Source: Candidatus Brocadiia bacterium
GTDB lineage: Bacteria > Planctomycetota > Uabimicrobiia > Uabimicrobiales > JABWCH01
Assembly: GCA_013359215.1 (NCBI GenBank)
Contig: JABWCH010000005.1
Span: 1 to 40,028 of the forward strand
DNA: 40,028 nucleotides
Direction: 5' to 3'
A program made the translations under genes and the position numbers. The number at the start of each line of letters is the position of its first letter. Position 1 is the stretch's first letter. The notes under the pieces are model-generated. The model was not told where the DNA came from and did not search any database. It saw only the letters and a list, made by a program, of their open reading frames with translations. Positions 8,271-16,811 of the stretch are shown here, piece after piece.

Positions 8271-10943
8271 TTACTTCATCGATTCTTTAGCCTGCTGTGC
8301 AAAGGGGGTATCAGGCAAATATTCTAAAATCATTTTCAGAAGCATTTCTTTATTGGCTTTTTTCCTGCCCATTTTTTCAATATCCTGAGAATTTTCCCAA
8401 AGTTTTTTAGCAATTTCAGGTTTTAAGCTTTGGTAAAGCAAAGCATCAGAAGAATGCTTGCTAAGATCTTTTAAATTTTCTTCTAAATTAGGAAAGTTTT
8501 TATGCTCTAGCATATAAAAAACAGAAGAAAGGGTATATACCAAAAATAGATTAGACTGAAAAGAAGATTGAAAAATTTCAGGGAAGCCTTCTCTTATGCT
8601 TTTAGGCTCTTTAATAAAGAACAAAAACAACCCCAACTGGGCTTTTTCTTCTTTTGTGGAATCAGGCTTGAGCAAAAGATTCTTAAACGTTTGGTTGCTT
8701 ATCTGACCAAGCTTAATGTTTTTAAACTTCTTTTCCCAAAGAAAAACAAGAGCTTCTGTTTTAGGAGAAAAACTTTTAGGAGTAATTTTCATTTCTTCCT
8801 GGCCTGTTATCTGGATCATCATCTCTTTGTCTTTATTTTGAGAGAAAATGTTCTGGCAATTTTCCCAGAATAGCTCTGCTTTTTGCAATTCTGTTTTCCA
8901 TTGGGACAGGAAATTCTGATATTGAGGATACTCTGCTGATTGTTTTTCGAGAAAAGAAACTGCCTGTTTGTATTTTTTTTCCATAAGTAAAGAATATAAT
9001 CCCAAAGAAATCTTCAATGCAGCATTACCCCACAAAAATTGCTCTTCTATCTGCTTTGTCTGGAGTATTTTTTCTTCTAAGGCAGGGACAAAAGACACAA
9101 TTTGGAGTTTTTTATTTCTTTCTAAAAGAACAAGGGCTTCTGAAAATCTTTTGCTTTGAACAAGAACATTCGCAACAATCATGTCTTTTTGCATACTTTC
9201 CTTGGCTATAGCTTGTAGATTTTTCTCTTTTTCGCTATATTGCTGCTGATAAAAAGGATCATTGCTGGTATTTTGGTATTCTGCCAGAATTTTTTCTGCT
9301 CCAGCCATATCCCCGCCAGTGATTTTTTCACCAAATTTTCTTTCAAAGAGCAAAAAATCTCTTTTTTCTACAGCTTTTTTCAACAAATCCTGAAGTCGAT
9401 AGATTTCCTCTGTAATCTTTTCTCTTTTGTCTGTTTGAGGATAGGAATCAAGGAACGCCTGCCAGGATTCTATCCCTATTTTTAGAGCATCAATATTTTC
9501 TTCTGGGTATTTTGCTTCACTCAAAGATTGGTAAGCTTGCTCCATTTTTTTAGCTTCATCGAGCTTTTTGGTTTCTTCAGGGAAATATTTTTTTGTATCA
9601 GGAGTATAATGAATAGGCTTTTTTTCGATTTTTTCGGGAATATTGAAAAAAAATGCAAAGACCAGATAGTAAATTCCAAAGGCAAAAAGGCATACTATGA
9701 TAGATCCCATGGCAACAGAAAAATAGTTTTTTCTTTTATTGAATTGAAGAGGCTTTCGATGTTCGATATTATTGAGCATCCCGACTTTTTTGAGAATATC
9801 CGATGTATTGAGTACATTTTGTGCCTCTGGATTGGCTTCGAAATCGATTCCCTTGGTATCAATTTTTTTCGATTCGTCTTGCACAGAAAAAGTCTGGGTA
9901 AGCCCCATCAAATCAATGCTCTCTTTTTTTTTCTTGGCTTTTATTTCAGAGAATTTTTCTAGCTCTCGGTTGCAAACCTTGCACTTGTAGCTTCTCCCCG
10001 ATTGGTATAACACAATCTGGTATTTTTTGTTGCAAGCATGGCAGATCAGAGTCTCGCTTTTTTGGCGAGATAGGACTGTTTTAACCTTTTCATGGGTAAG
10101 AATTTTTTGTGCAACCATAATTTCGCCCAAGGTTTTTCCTGGATTTTTTTTCTGCTCATCCAAAGCTTCCTGAACTTGTTCTTCTGTTGCAAAGCGGAGC
10201 AAAACACATGCCTTGCCAAAAGGCATATCCATTGTTTCTTCTTTAGGGATTTCAGGAAGATTAATATAGGGATCTATGTTGCTACCCTGGGCCACTGGAT
10301 TTAAAGGGACTTGTATCATTCCAGCATCTTGCTGTGAAATTTTCTGAAAAGATGTCGTTTTTTTAGAAAAAGATGCCTGGCCTGAAGAAACAGGGGCATC
10401 TCCTAATGCCAGCATCTTAAGAGATGAAATAGCGTCCGATTCTACCTTTTCTTTTTTGGGAGGCAAAAGCTTTTCTTGTATTTCATCGCCAAAATCAAGG
10501 GGCTTTGAAGAGCTAAAGCTTTCAAAAGAGGTAGTTTTTTTTACCAAAGAGGGCTTTTCCTGTGTCTCTTTTGCTGAATCGGGAAGAGTGCCAGAGGAAA
10601 TTTTTTCAAAAGAAAGCGTTTTTTTGGCAGAAGCGGGCTTTTTCTCTTCTAAAACTGTCTCAGCAATATTATGTATAGGTTGCTCTGATACCTCTTTTGG
10701 GTTTTGCAAAGAAAGAATTTTTTCTATATCTGCAAGTGCCTGCTCATAATCATCTTTCTCAGACTTAGCAGGTAATTTGAATAAAAGGATTTCATCTTCT
10801 GTAAGAAGCTTTTTTTCCAGCAGCAGATCAGAAAAACTTTTATCTGGCTTTTGCTTTAGTTCTTCTTTGTATTCTGCCAGCTTTTCTACTGTAATTAGAT
10901 TGCGTTTAATCAATTCTTGTTCTAGGATTTCATCCGAATTCAT
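8271..10943 (-). CDS. Membrane protein with duplicated GspE-N/MshEN-like domains, zinc ribbon and TPR-like C-terminal region
   Basis: An 890-residue protein. Residues 5-57 resemble the small helical domain at the N-terminus of type II/IV secretion ATPases and some planctomycete kinases ('LIxxEKLxEY...LLTEDEI'). A second copy lies at about 240-297 ('FATEEQVQEALDEQ...ILTHEKV'). Between them is a low-complexity Ser/Lys-rich linker. A zinc ribbon follows (C301/C304, C320/C323), then one membrane helix at about 407-436. The rest is helical and Lys/Glu-rich, probably TPR or coiled coil outside the cytoplasm. There is no kinase or ATPase domain. Its ATG overlaps the stop of the PAP2 gene (ATGA), so the two are translationally coupled. 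It may be a scaffold for the neighbouring signalling proteins (inference). Confidence 0.75.
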   Translation of the reverse strand: MNSDEILEQELIKRNLITVEKLAEYKEELKQKPDKSFSDLLLEKKLLTEDEILLFKLPAKSEKDDYEQALADIEKILSLQNPKEVSEQPIHNIAETVLEEKKPASAKKTLSFEKISSGTLPDSAKETQEKPSLVKKTTSFESFSSSKPLDFGDEIQEKLLPPKKEKVESDAISSLKMLALGDAPVSSGQASFSKKTTSFQKISQQDAGMIQVPLNPVAQGSNIDPYINLPEIPKEETMDMPFGKACVLLRFATEEQVQEALDEQKKNPGKTLGEIMVAQKILTHEKVKTVLSRQKSETLICHACNKKYQIVLYQSGRSYKCKVCNRELEKFSEIKAKKKKESIDLMGLTQTFSVQDESKKIDTKGIDFEANPEAQNVLNTSDILKKVGMLNNIEHRKPLQFNKRKNYFSVAMGSIIVCLFAFGIYYLVFAFFFNIPEKIEKKPIHYTPDTKKYFPEETKKLDEAKKMEQAYQSLSEAKYPEENIDALKIGIESWQAFLDSYPQTDKREKITEEIYRLQDLLKKAVEKRDFLLFERKFGEKITGGDMAGAEKILAEYQNTSNDPFYQQQYSEKEKNLQAIAKESMQKDMIVANVLVQSKRFSEALVLLERNKKLQIVSFVPALEEKILQTKQIEEQFLWGNAALKISLGLYSLLMEKKYKQAVSFLEKQSAEYPQYQNFLSQWKTELQKAELFWENCQNIFSQNKDKEMMIQITGQEEMKITPKSFSPKTEALVFLWEKKFKNIKLGQISNQTFKNLLLKPDSTKEEKAQLGLFLFFIKEPKSIREGFPEIFQSSFQSNLFLVYTLSSVFYMLEHKNFPNLEENLKDLSKHSSDALLYQSLKPEIAKKLWENSQDIEKMGRKKANKEMLLKMILEYLPDTPFAQQAKESMK

Positions 10944-11596
10944 AGACTCACTCCGGACTGAGAAACAGTGTCATTTTTGAAAAAGAATTTACCATAACAT
11001 AAAGTAAAAACAACAATAGCGACTATTGCTCCACTCAATACATCGTAAAAATAGTGCTGGCGGGTTGTCATCGTAGAAATGGCTATAGCGATTGACCACA
11101 AAAAAGAAGGCACGAAGAGGGATCGATAGGATTTTACAACCACGAAAGCAGCTAAAAAAGTAAGGCTAACATGCAAGCTAGGAAAACAATTGGTGATTTC
11201 ATCTAAAGAATAAACAATCCGACCCAAATGAGAAGATATGTCATTTCCCAGAATTTCTGCTCTACAAGTGTATGTGGGACAAACAAAAAATATTCCAAAA
11301 TGGAAAAAAACTGTGATAAAGAAAGCTTTACAAAATCGAAATAAATGCTTATAGTCTGGCATTAAAAAGCCTGCTAAAGCCAAAAACAGATAATCGCTAA
11401 TATAAATCCAGAAAGTCCATTCCATAAAGGGAAGAGCCATGTCTACACAAGTATAAGGTAAAGGCTGCGCTTTGCCCCAATAGAACTTGCCTAAAAGGCT
11501 ATAAGTCACTACAAAAAAAATTGCAATCCCAAGCATCAAAAGAAATTTTTGCCAAAAAAAGGAGAGCAGAGAAAACCGAGAAAAAAAAAGCTTCAA
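10940..11596 (-). CDS. PAP2-superfamily membrane phosphatase / phosphotransferase
   Basis: A 218-residue protein with about six membrane helices. The two visible PAP2 motifs are CFPSLHVS (PSxH) and, about 40 residues later, TRQHYFYDVLSG with the catalytic His and Asp. The PSLH form and overall layout recall Aur1-like inositol-phosphotransferases and lipid-phosphate phosphatases acting on the outer face of the inner membrane. The start is TTG at 11594-11596, supported by AAGGAGG 6 nt upstream; no ATG fits. The stop overlaps the next start (ATGA), coupling translation to the 890-residue protein. The lipid substrate cannot be told from sequence. Confidence 0.85.
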   Translation of the reverse strand: MKLFFSRFSLLSFFWQKFLLMLGIAIFFVVTYSLLGKFYWGKAQPLPYTCVDMALPFMEWTFWIYISDYLFLALAGFLMPDYKHLFRFCKAFFITVFFHFGIFFVCPTYTCRAEILGNDISSHLGRIVYSLDEITNCFPSLHVSLTFLAAFVVVKSYRSLFVPSFLWSIAIAISTMTTRQHYFYDVLSGAIVAIVVFTLCYGKFFFKNDTVSQSGVSL

Positions 11597-12045
11597 GACA
11601 AACCTCCTTCAATCATTCCATCATTGTATCCAATATACGCACACATATATGCGTACTTTTTTTTCTATTACTCTGACAATAAGTTAAATCAATTTTCTGT
11701 ATTAGTGTATAAAGAGTCGTAATACGCATATTAAAATGCCAAAATTTAGAAGTAATAAATAATACCATATTTTAAAAAAAAGTTTAGAGTAAAAATAGAA
11801 AAAAAATTCCACATCTTTTTTAGAGAATGCAAGGAATTTTTCTTTTGGATTCTAACATTCTTTCTAATAAAATTTGTCTGTATTTTTCATGAATCCAGGC
11901 ACAGAAAAGAAGCTGGTTGTCTTTTTTGATTGCAAAATGATGAATAAAAATTATAATGTTTTCTAAATAAGCAAGATCTATTCTATCATAAAAAAAATGT
12001 ATTGCCAAAGCAAGACAATCTGTTCTTTTGGAATGAGAGACTTTT
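11597..12045. other. Divergent intergenic region between the PAP2 and FHA-GAF-PP2C genes
   Basis: This 449-bp, very AT-rich stretch separates divergent genes. Near the PAP2 side is a small dyad, TACGCA (11636-11641) and TGCGTA (11650-11655), with a related TACGCA word about 80 bp further right. Near the phosphatase side is the candidate promoter listed separately. A minus-strand open frame (11820-12152) crosses into the phosphatase gene but lacks a supported start. I see no RNA gene or mobile element. Confidence 0.6.
11930..11957 (+). promoter_or_regulatory. Candidate sigma70-type promoter of the FHA-GAF-PP2C gene
   Basis: TTGCAA (11930-11935), a 16-bp spacer and a perfect TATAAT (11952-11957). 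This would give a leader of about 80 nt. The -35 match is partial and the background is AT-rich, so confidence is modest. Confidence 0.4.
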
Positions 12046-13800
12046 ATGGAAAAAGTGCCAATCAAAGCAAAATTAACCGTTTGCAATGGAAAACAAGCAG
12101 GAAAAGTTTTTGTGCTGGATAACCTGGAAAAGATAGTCATAGGCAGAGACAATAACTGTCATCTTCAGATATTAGACAAAGGAATTTCTCGTAACCATAC
12201 TTTGGTAGAATTTAAAGGCGATCAATTTGTCCTCGTAGACTTAGGAAGCACAAATGGTACTTTTGTCAACAATAAAATTACCATTTCCAAAGTATTGCAG
12301 TCTGGCGATATGGTCAAGATAGGGCAAACAGAAATACAATATGAAGAAGTTAAGCCTCAAGGTTCAGCATCAGCTTCCTTGATTATGGAAGACGATGCAC
12401 TGGAGTCTGTTTCCCGCAATATGATTATGGAGAGGGTAGATGTCAACCGTTCTTTATGCGCATCTTCCCAGAAAGCCTCTGGAAAATCTGCTACTGAAGG
12501 AAAACCAGATTTAACAGGTCTTTATCTTTCTACAATTTACGAAGTGAGCAACCTGGTAAATGCAGAACACGATTTGAAAAAACTTTTTGCTTCTATTATG
12601 GATAAAATCATGCAGGTGTTCAAGCCAGATAGAGGCTTTTTGGTTATGCAAGAAGGAGAAAACTTCCATATACAAATAGAAAAAAATCTCATTAGCCAGG
12701 AAGCACAACTTTCTAGCACAATCTTAAAAAAAACCATCCATGAAGGTATTTCTGTTTTATCTGCAAACGCTATGCTGGACGACCGATTTAGTGGCGGTTT
12801 GAGCATTGTTTCGCAGCAAATTAAATCTGTTATGAGCGTTCCCCTGGAGTCCTCCAATAAAATTTTGGGGGCTATCTATGTCGATTCCATTGGATCAAGC
12901 AACCGTTTTCAAAAAACACATCTTGACCTTCTTGCTGCCATTGGGAAACAGGCTGGAATTGCCATAGAAAGAACTATGCTGTTTGCCCATTACATGGAAA
13001 AAGAAAAGCTCAAACAAGCCCTCGATATAGCACAGAGCATACAAAAAAGCCTTTTGCCTTCCAGCACACCTAAAAATTTTCCATACGATCTTGTAGGCTG
13101 GAACTTGAGTTGTGATGAGACAGGCGGCGATTATTACGATTACTTTGAGCTGCCAGGCAATAAATTAGGAATTGCGGTAGGCGATGTCAGCGGCCATGGT
13201 ATTGGTGCTGCTCTCTTAATGGCTACAGCAAGAGCTTTTTTGAAAGCACTTGCATGCAAATCCACTAACATCAAGGATGTGATTAATGAACTCAACCGTC
13301 TTCTATGCAAAGATATGGAAGGCGATAAATTCATCACACTTTTTTATGCTGAGCTGGATATAAAATCCCTCGCTCTTCGCTATGTCAATGCAGGCCATGA
13401 AGCACCTATATTGTATCAGAAAGGGAAAAAATCCTTTCTACAATTAGAAAGCACAGGTATGCCCCTGGGGATGATGGAAGACTTTGAATACGAAGAAGAA
13501 ATAGAAATCCAGATCAATCCAGGAGATATTTTGGTTTTATCGACTGATGGAATCACAGAATCCATGAACCCAGATAAAGAACAATTTGGCTTGGAAAGAA
13601 TGGCATCCATCATACAGCAAGGAATCAATAAAACCGCCAACCAAATCATCAAAGATTGCTACGATGAAGTACAAAAATTCTGCGCAGGGACACCTCAAAG
13701 AGATGATTTGACCTTGGTTGTTTTAAAATTCGATATGAATGTAGAAGATATAAGTTTTACCAAAAAATTAGATAGAAACATTACTATTAAAGAAACATAG
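12046..13800 (+). CDS. FHA-GAF-PP2C (SpoIIE/RsbU-type) serine/threonine phosphatase
   Basis: A 584-residue cytoplasmic protein with three domains. FHA occupies about 8-98 (IGRD at 32-35, SRNH at 48-51, STNGTFVNN at 68-76). GAF occupies about 165-315. A SpoIIE/RsbU-type PP2C domain occupies about 345-570, with metal-site motifs ETGGDYYDYF (about 358), GDVSGHG (about 379), STDGITE (about 495) and RDDLTLVVL (about 553). Such phosphatases usually dephosphorylate anti-sigma-factor antagonists, with GAF sensing a ligand (family knowledge). The FHA domain implies that a phosphothreonine partner recruits it, plausibly a substrate of the nearby kinase (inference). No anti-sigma factor or STAS gene is in the window. 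The stop is followed by the promoter of the next small gene. Confidence 0.92.
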   Translation: MEKVPIKAKLTVCNGKQAGKVFVLDNLEKIVIGRDNNCHLQILDKGISRNHTLVEFKGDQFVLVDLGSTNGTFVNNKITISKVLQSGDMVKIGQTEIQYEEVKPQGSASASLIMEDDALESVSRNMIMERVDVNRSLCASSQKASGKSATEGKPDLTGLYLSTIYEVSNLVNAEHDLKKLFASIMDKIMQVFKPDRGFLVMQEGENFHIQIEKNLISQEAQLSSTILKKTIHEGISVLSANAMLDDRFSGGLSIVSQQIKSVMSVPLESSNKILGAIYVDSIGSSNRFQKTHLDLLAAIGKQAGIAIERTMLFAHYMEKEKLKQALDIAQSIQKSLLPSSTPKNFPYDLVGWNLSCDETGGDYYDYFELPGNKLGIAVGDVSGHGIGAALLMATARAFLKALACKSTNIKDVINELNRLLCKDMEGDKFITLFYAELDIKSLALRYVNAGHEAPILYQKGKKSFLQLESTGMPLGMMEDFEYEEEIEIQINPGDILVLSTDGITESMNPDKEQFGLERMASIIQQGINKTANQIIKDCYDEVQKFCAGTPQRDDLTLVVLKFDMNVEDISFTKKLDRNITIKET

Positions 13801-13854
13801 ATTCTTGAAGAAAAAATTCTTATGGGATAATTATTTTTTCAAGTGTCTTAGAAG

Positions 13855-13882
13855 TTGACAATCCATACAAAAGTTATAAAAT
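13855..13882 (+). promoter_or_regulatory. Sigma70-type promoter of the small charged-protein gene
   Basis: A perfect TTGACA (13855-13860), a 16-bp spacer and TAAAAT (13877-13882). The predicted start near 13889 leaves a leader of about 26 nt before the ATG at 13915. Confidence 0.6.
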
Positions 13883-13914
13883 GTTTGCAAAACTGGTAAA
13901 AAAAAGGAAATTTC

Positions 13915-14130
13915 ATGCCGTTAGAAATGAATTTAATAGAAATTAGAAATTTTCAAGGAAAAGAAAAATTTTCTAAACTACAGGAATATAAAGATCACAA
14001 AGAAAATCTGATCAAAGAATATCTCAGAATACAAGACATTCTCGATGAATACAATGATAAGGTCAATACAATCTGCTGCGAAATCGAAAAGATCAATATC
14101 ATCTTACATGAGATGGAAGTCCATAAATAA
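13915..14130 (+). CDS. Small charged, probably coiled-coil protein of unknown function
   Basis: A 71-residue protein rich in Lys, Glu and Ile, with no signal peptide or membrane helix. From about residue 20 on, hydrophobics fall at heptad-like spacing (LIKEYLRIQDILDEY, then IEKINIILHEME), suggesting a helical hairpin or dimeric coiled coil. AAGGA lies 6-7 nt before the ATG, and a near-consensus promoter lies just upstream, so I regard it as a real gene. It is 66 bp from the next gene and may be co-transcribed. I do not recognise the family. A second ATG four codons in is also possible. Confidence 0.65.
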   Translation: MPLEMNLIEIRNFQGKEKFSKLQEYKDHKENLIKEYLRIQDILDEYNDKVNTICCEIEKINIILHEMEVHK

Positions 14131-14196
14131 ATGGAAATTATTTAATTCTCGTTGATTCTTAATGTTATAGCTTTTTCATCATGAAAGGATTTTGGA

Positions 14197-15192
14197 ATGA
14201 ATTTAAGTACTACATATATGGGACTGAGCTTGAAGAACCCCCTTGTTCCTTCTGCTTCTCCTCTTTCACAAGAACTAGATACAATCAAAAAGTTAGAAGA
14301 TGCAGGTGCTGGTGCTATTGTTATGTATTCCATTTTTGAAGAGCAATTCCAATTAGAATCCAAAGCATTGGATCACTATTTAAGCCATGGAGCAGAAAGC
14401 TTTTCTGAAGCTTTAAGCTATTTTCCTGCCCAAAACGATTATAAAAGAGGGCCAGAAGAATATCTGTCTCATATTCAAAAAATTAAAAAAAGCGTAAGCA
14501 TTCCTGTTATTCCTTCGATCAACTGCATTTCTACATCAGGATGGGTAGAATATGCAAAAAAAATCGAACAGGTAAAAGCAGATGCATTGGAGCTTAATCT
14601 ATATTTTATACCTACAGACTCTCATCTTACAAGCGACACCATTGAAAAGCTTTATCTCGATGTTTTAAAAGAAGTAAAAAAAGCAGTCAAGATACCTGTT
14701 TCCATAAAGCTTAGCCCTTATTTTACCAATACTTTCCGCATGATTCAAAATCTCGATAAAGCAGGAGCGAATGGCCTTGTCCTTTTCAACCGCTTTTATC
14801 AGCCTGATCTAAATTTAGAAGAACTCATAGTTGAACCTCAAGTCTCTTTAAGCAATTCCACAGATCTGAGACTGCCTTTGCGCTGGATAGCCATATCCTA
14901 TGGTAAAATCAAAGCTTCCCTGGCAGGAACAGGTGGTGTACATACAGCAGAAGATGCTATAAAGCTCTTGATGGCAGGTGCTGACGTGGTTAATCTTTGC
15001 TCTGTTCTTCTCAAAAATGGCCCAGAATATCTGAAAAAAATACTGAATAATATGAAAAGCTGGATGGAAAAGAAAGAATATGAAAGCGTCCAGCAACTCA
15101 AAGGCAGCCTGAGCCAAAAATCTGTAGCCGAACCATCCGCCTTTGAACGCGCTAACTACATGAAAGCCTTAACTGGCTATGTTGTTAAATAA
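14197..15192 (+). CDS. Dihydroorotate dehydrogenase-like flavoprotein lacking the class 1 catalytic cysteine
   Basis: A 331-residue TIM-barrel protein of the PyrD-like family. The start (MNLSTTYMGLSLKNPLVPSA) and the FMN-phosphate region (ALAGTGGVHTAEDAIKLLMAGADVV-type, about 245-270) are typical of dihydroorotate dehydrogenases. In class 1 enzymes the catalytic base is the cysteine of NLSCPN; here the equivalent segment (about 133-138) reads NLYFIP. Proton abstraction from dihydroorotate is therefore doubtful. Proteins of this type are commonly annotated 'dihydroorotate dehydrogenase-like' and their substrate is unclear. The start has AAAGGA 7 nt upstream. No pyrimidine gene adjoins it. Confidence 0.85.
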   Translation: MNLSTTYMGLSLKNPLVPSASPLSQELDTIKKLEDAGAGAIVMYSIFEEQFQLESKALDHYLSHGAESFSEALSYFPAQNDYKRGPEEYLSHIQKIKKSVSIPVIPSINCISTSGWVEYAKKIEQVKADALELNLYFIPTDSHLTSDTIEKLYLDVLKEVKKAVKIPVSIKLSPYFTNTFRMIQNLDKAGANGLVLFNRFYQPDLNLEELIVEPQVSLSNSTDLRLPLRWIAISYGKIKASLAGTGGVHTAEDAIKLLMAGADVVNLCSVLLKNGPEYLKKILNNMKSWMEKKEYESVQQLKGSLSQKSVAEPSAFERANYMKALTGYVVK

Positions 15193-15515
15193 AGTGCGAT
15201 CAAAATAGGAACTACGCAAGGGGTGGGGGAATTTTTGTAAAAAATTTTCCCCCAAGTAAAGAGTTGCATCGAAAAATCAACACGCATGATATTGATGTCA
15301 TGCGTGTTAATTTATAAGTATTTTTAAAAAAATAGCTTGTATGAAACTTCAAGCAGCAGGCGGGTTCTACAAGCGGGTTTTATCGGAAGAGATCGCTTAT
15401 CCTTGAGTAGACAATATAATCTATTGTAAGACAAGCTATTAAAAGTTAGCACGTATGCCTGCCATTCTCACGTTTTCATACAAAGACTGCTGCTTAATTG
15501 GGAAAAAAAACGACT
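15193..15515. other. Intergenic region with two hairpins between the PyrD-like and UbiD genes
   Basis: This 323-bp gap holds a G5/C5 hairpin (15225-15253, listed separately) and a perfect 11-bp inverted repeat, AACACGCATGA / TCATGCGTGTT, at 15279-15308 with an 8-nt loop. The second hairpin is followed by an A/T-rich tract, so the pair may form the terminator of the PyrD-like gene. Nothing recognisable lies in the remaining 200 bp, and no promoter stands out. Confidence 0.55.
15208..15262 (-). repeat. G5/C5 hairpin element, copy 1
   Basis: Stem GGGGG-AATTTTT...AAAATTTT-CCCCC at 15225-15253. The left flank GGAACTACGCAA (15208-15219) matches the reverse complement of the flank at 16909-16920 (one mismatch), so the repeat extends beyond the stem. 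This places it in a longer dispersed family. It could also act as a terminator for the gene ending at 15192. Confidence 0.7.
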
Positions 15516-16793
15516 ATGAAATTTAGAGAGCTATTACAAAAATTAGAAGAATCAGGGAAATTGGTACAAGAAAATAAGACTATTTCCTTGCAATATGAAA
15601 TGGCAGACTATATGACAAAGAATAAAGAAAGACCTGCTTTATTCTCTAATATAGGAAAGCCTGGTTTTCGCTTTGCAAGTGGTATATGTTCTCAAAGAGA
15701 ATATATGGCAATGGGGCTGGAAATAGAGCAAAATGAAATGCTCCAAAGGCTGTCCAGTGCATTTGAAAATCCAAGTGTCAATGCGGTTGTAGAGGACGCA
15801 CCTTGCCAGGAAATCGTTTCTACGGATGTAGATTTGCTTTCGCTTCCTATTCCTCGCTTTTTTCCTAAAGATGGTGGGCCTTATATTTCAGCAGGTATTT
15901 TGATTACAAGGCATCCTGACTATGGTTTAAACGCAAGCTACCATCGTCTTATGCTTTTGGACAAAAACAACTTTACCTTGCGGATTGTGGAAGGCCGTCA
16001 TACCCATGCTGCGTATTGCAAAACCAACCGCCGCCTCCAGGCAGCATTATGTTTAGGAAATAGCCAGGCAGTTATGCTTGCTTCTTCCATGTCGCCAGAG
16101 GCTGGAATTTTCGAAATGAGCATTGCCAACACCTTAGATCCCACTCCTTTGGTTTCTTGCAAAACAAAAGATTTGCTTGTACCTGCGGATTGCGAAATCG
16201 TGTTAGAAGGATGGATTTTGGACAAAATGGTGGCAGAAGGCCCATTTGTGGATCTAACAGGAACTTATGATTTTGTAAGACAGCAGCCTGTTTTCCAGAT
16301 AGATTGCATCACTCATAGAAAGAATCCTATCTTCCAAAGTCTTTTGCCAGGCCAAAATGAGCATAAACTCCTTATGGGTATGCTTAAAGAGCCAACCTTG
16401 TATAGCCAGATAAACAAAGTGGTTTCTTGCAAAAACGTTGTTTTGACTCCTGGCGGCTGTTGCTGGTTTCATGCTGCCATCCAAATTTGCAAAAAAAATC
16501 CCGACGATGGAATGAAGGCACTCAAAGCCGCCTTCGAAGGACATAAGTCCTTAAAACACGCGGTTGTAGTCGATGAAGATATTGATATATACAATAGCCA
16601 GGAAATAGAATGGGCTATAGCCACTCGATTCCAGGCAGACCGCGATCTTCTTCTGCTGCCCGACGAGCCATCCAGTTCTTTAGACCCCAGTGCCAGACAC
16701 ACACTAGGCCAAAAAAGCAAGACAGCAAAAATAGGGCTGGACGCTACAATCCATAACACACAGCCCAGAGAAAAATTCATCAAAGTTTTCTAA
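15516..16793 (+). CDS. UbiD-family (prenylated-FMN-dependent) decarboxylase
   Basis: A 425-residue UbiD-family protein. Motifs: LPIPRFFPKDGGPYISAG in the first third, YHRLMLLD and RIVEGRHTH in the prFMN region, and EIVLEGW...EGPFVDLTGTYD at about 226-250, carrying the family's acidic catalytic segment. Members decarboxylate unsaturated or aromatic acids using prenylated FMN made by a UbiX partner, which is not in the window. It is nearer in length to archaeal UbiD proteins, including anhydromevalonate-phosphate decarboxylase, than to E. coli UbiD (about 490). The substrate is unproven. I chose the ATG at 15516 over the in-frame TTG at 15498 because it matches the usual family N-terminus (FRELLQKLEESGKLV); neither has a strong ribosome site. 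Confidence 0.88.
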   Translation: MKFRELLQKLEESGKLVQENKTISLQYEMADYMTKNKERPALFSNIGKPGFRFASGICSQREYMAMGLEIEQNEMLQRLSSAFENPSVNAVVEDAPCQEIVSTDVDLLSLPIPRFFPKDGGPYISAGILITRHPDYGLNASYHRLMLLDKNNFTLRIVEGRHTHAAYCKTNRRLQAALCLGNSQAVMLASSMSPEAGIFEMSIANTLDPTPLVSCKTKDLLVPADCEIVLEGWILDKMVAEGPFVDLTGTYDFVRQQPVFQIDCITHRKNPIFQSLLPGQNEHKLLMGMLKEPTLYSQINKVVSCKNVVLTPGGCCWFHAAIQICKKNPDDGMKALKAAFEGHKSLKHAVVVDEDIDIYNSQEIEWAIATRFQADRDLLLLPDEPSSSLDPSARHTLGQKSKTAKIGLDATIHNTQPREKFIKVF

Positions 16794-16811
16794 CAGGCAG
16801 TTACGCAGATT

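Noticed and set aside
11820..12152. Minus-strand open frame of 110 codons ahead of the FHA-GAF-PP2C gene.
   Set aside because: It overlaps the FHA coding region, has no ribosome site at any start, and the part outside the overlap has no recognisable domain.
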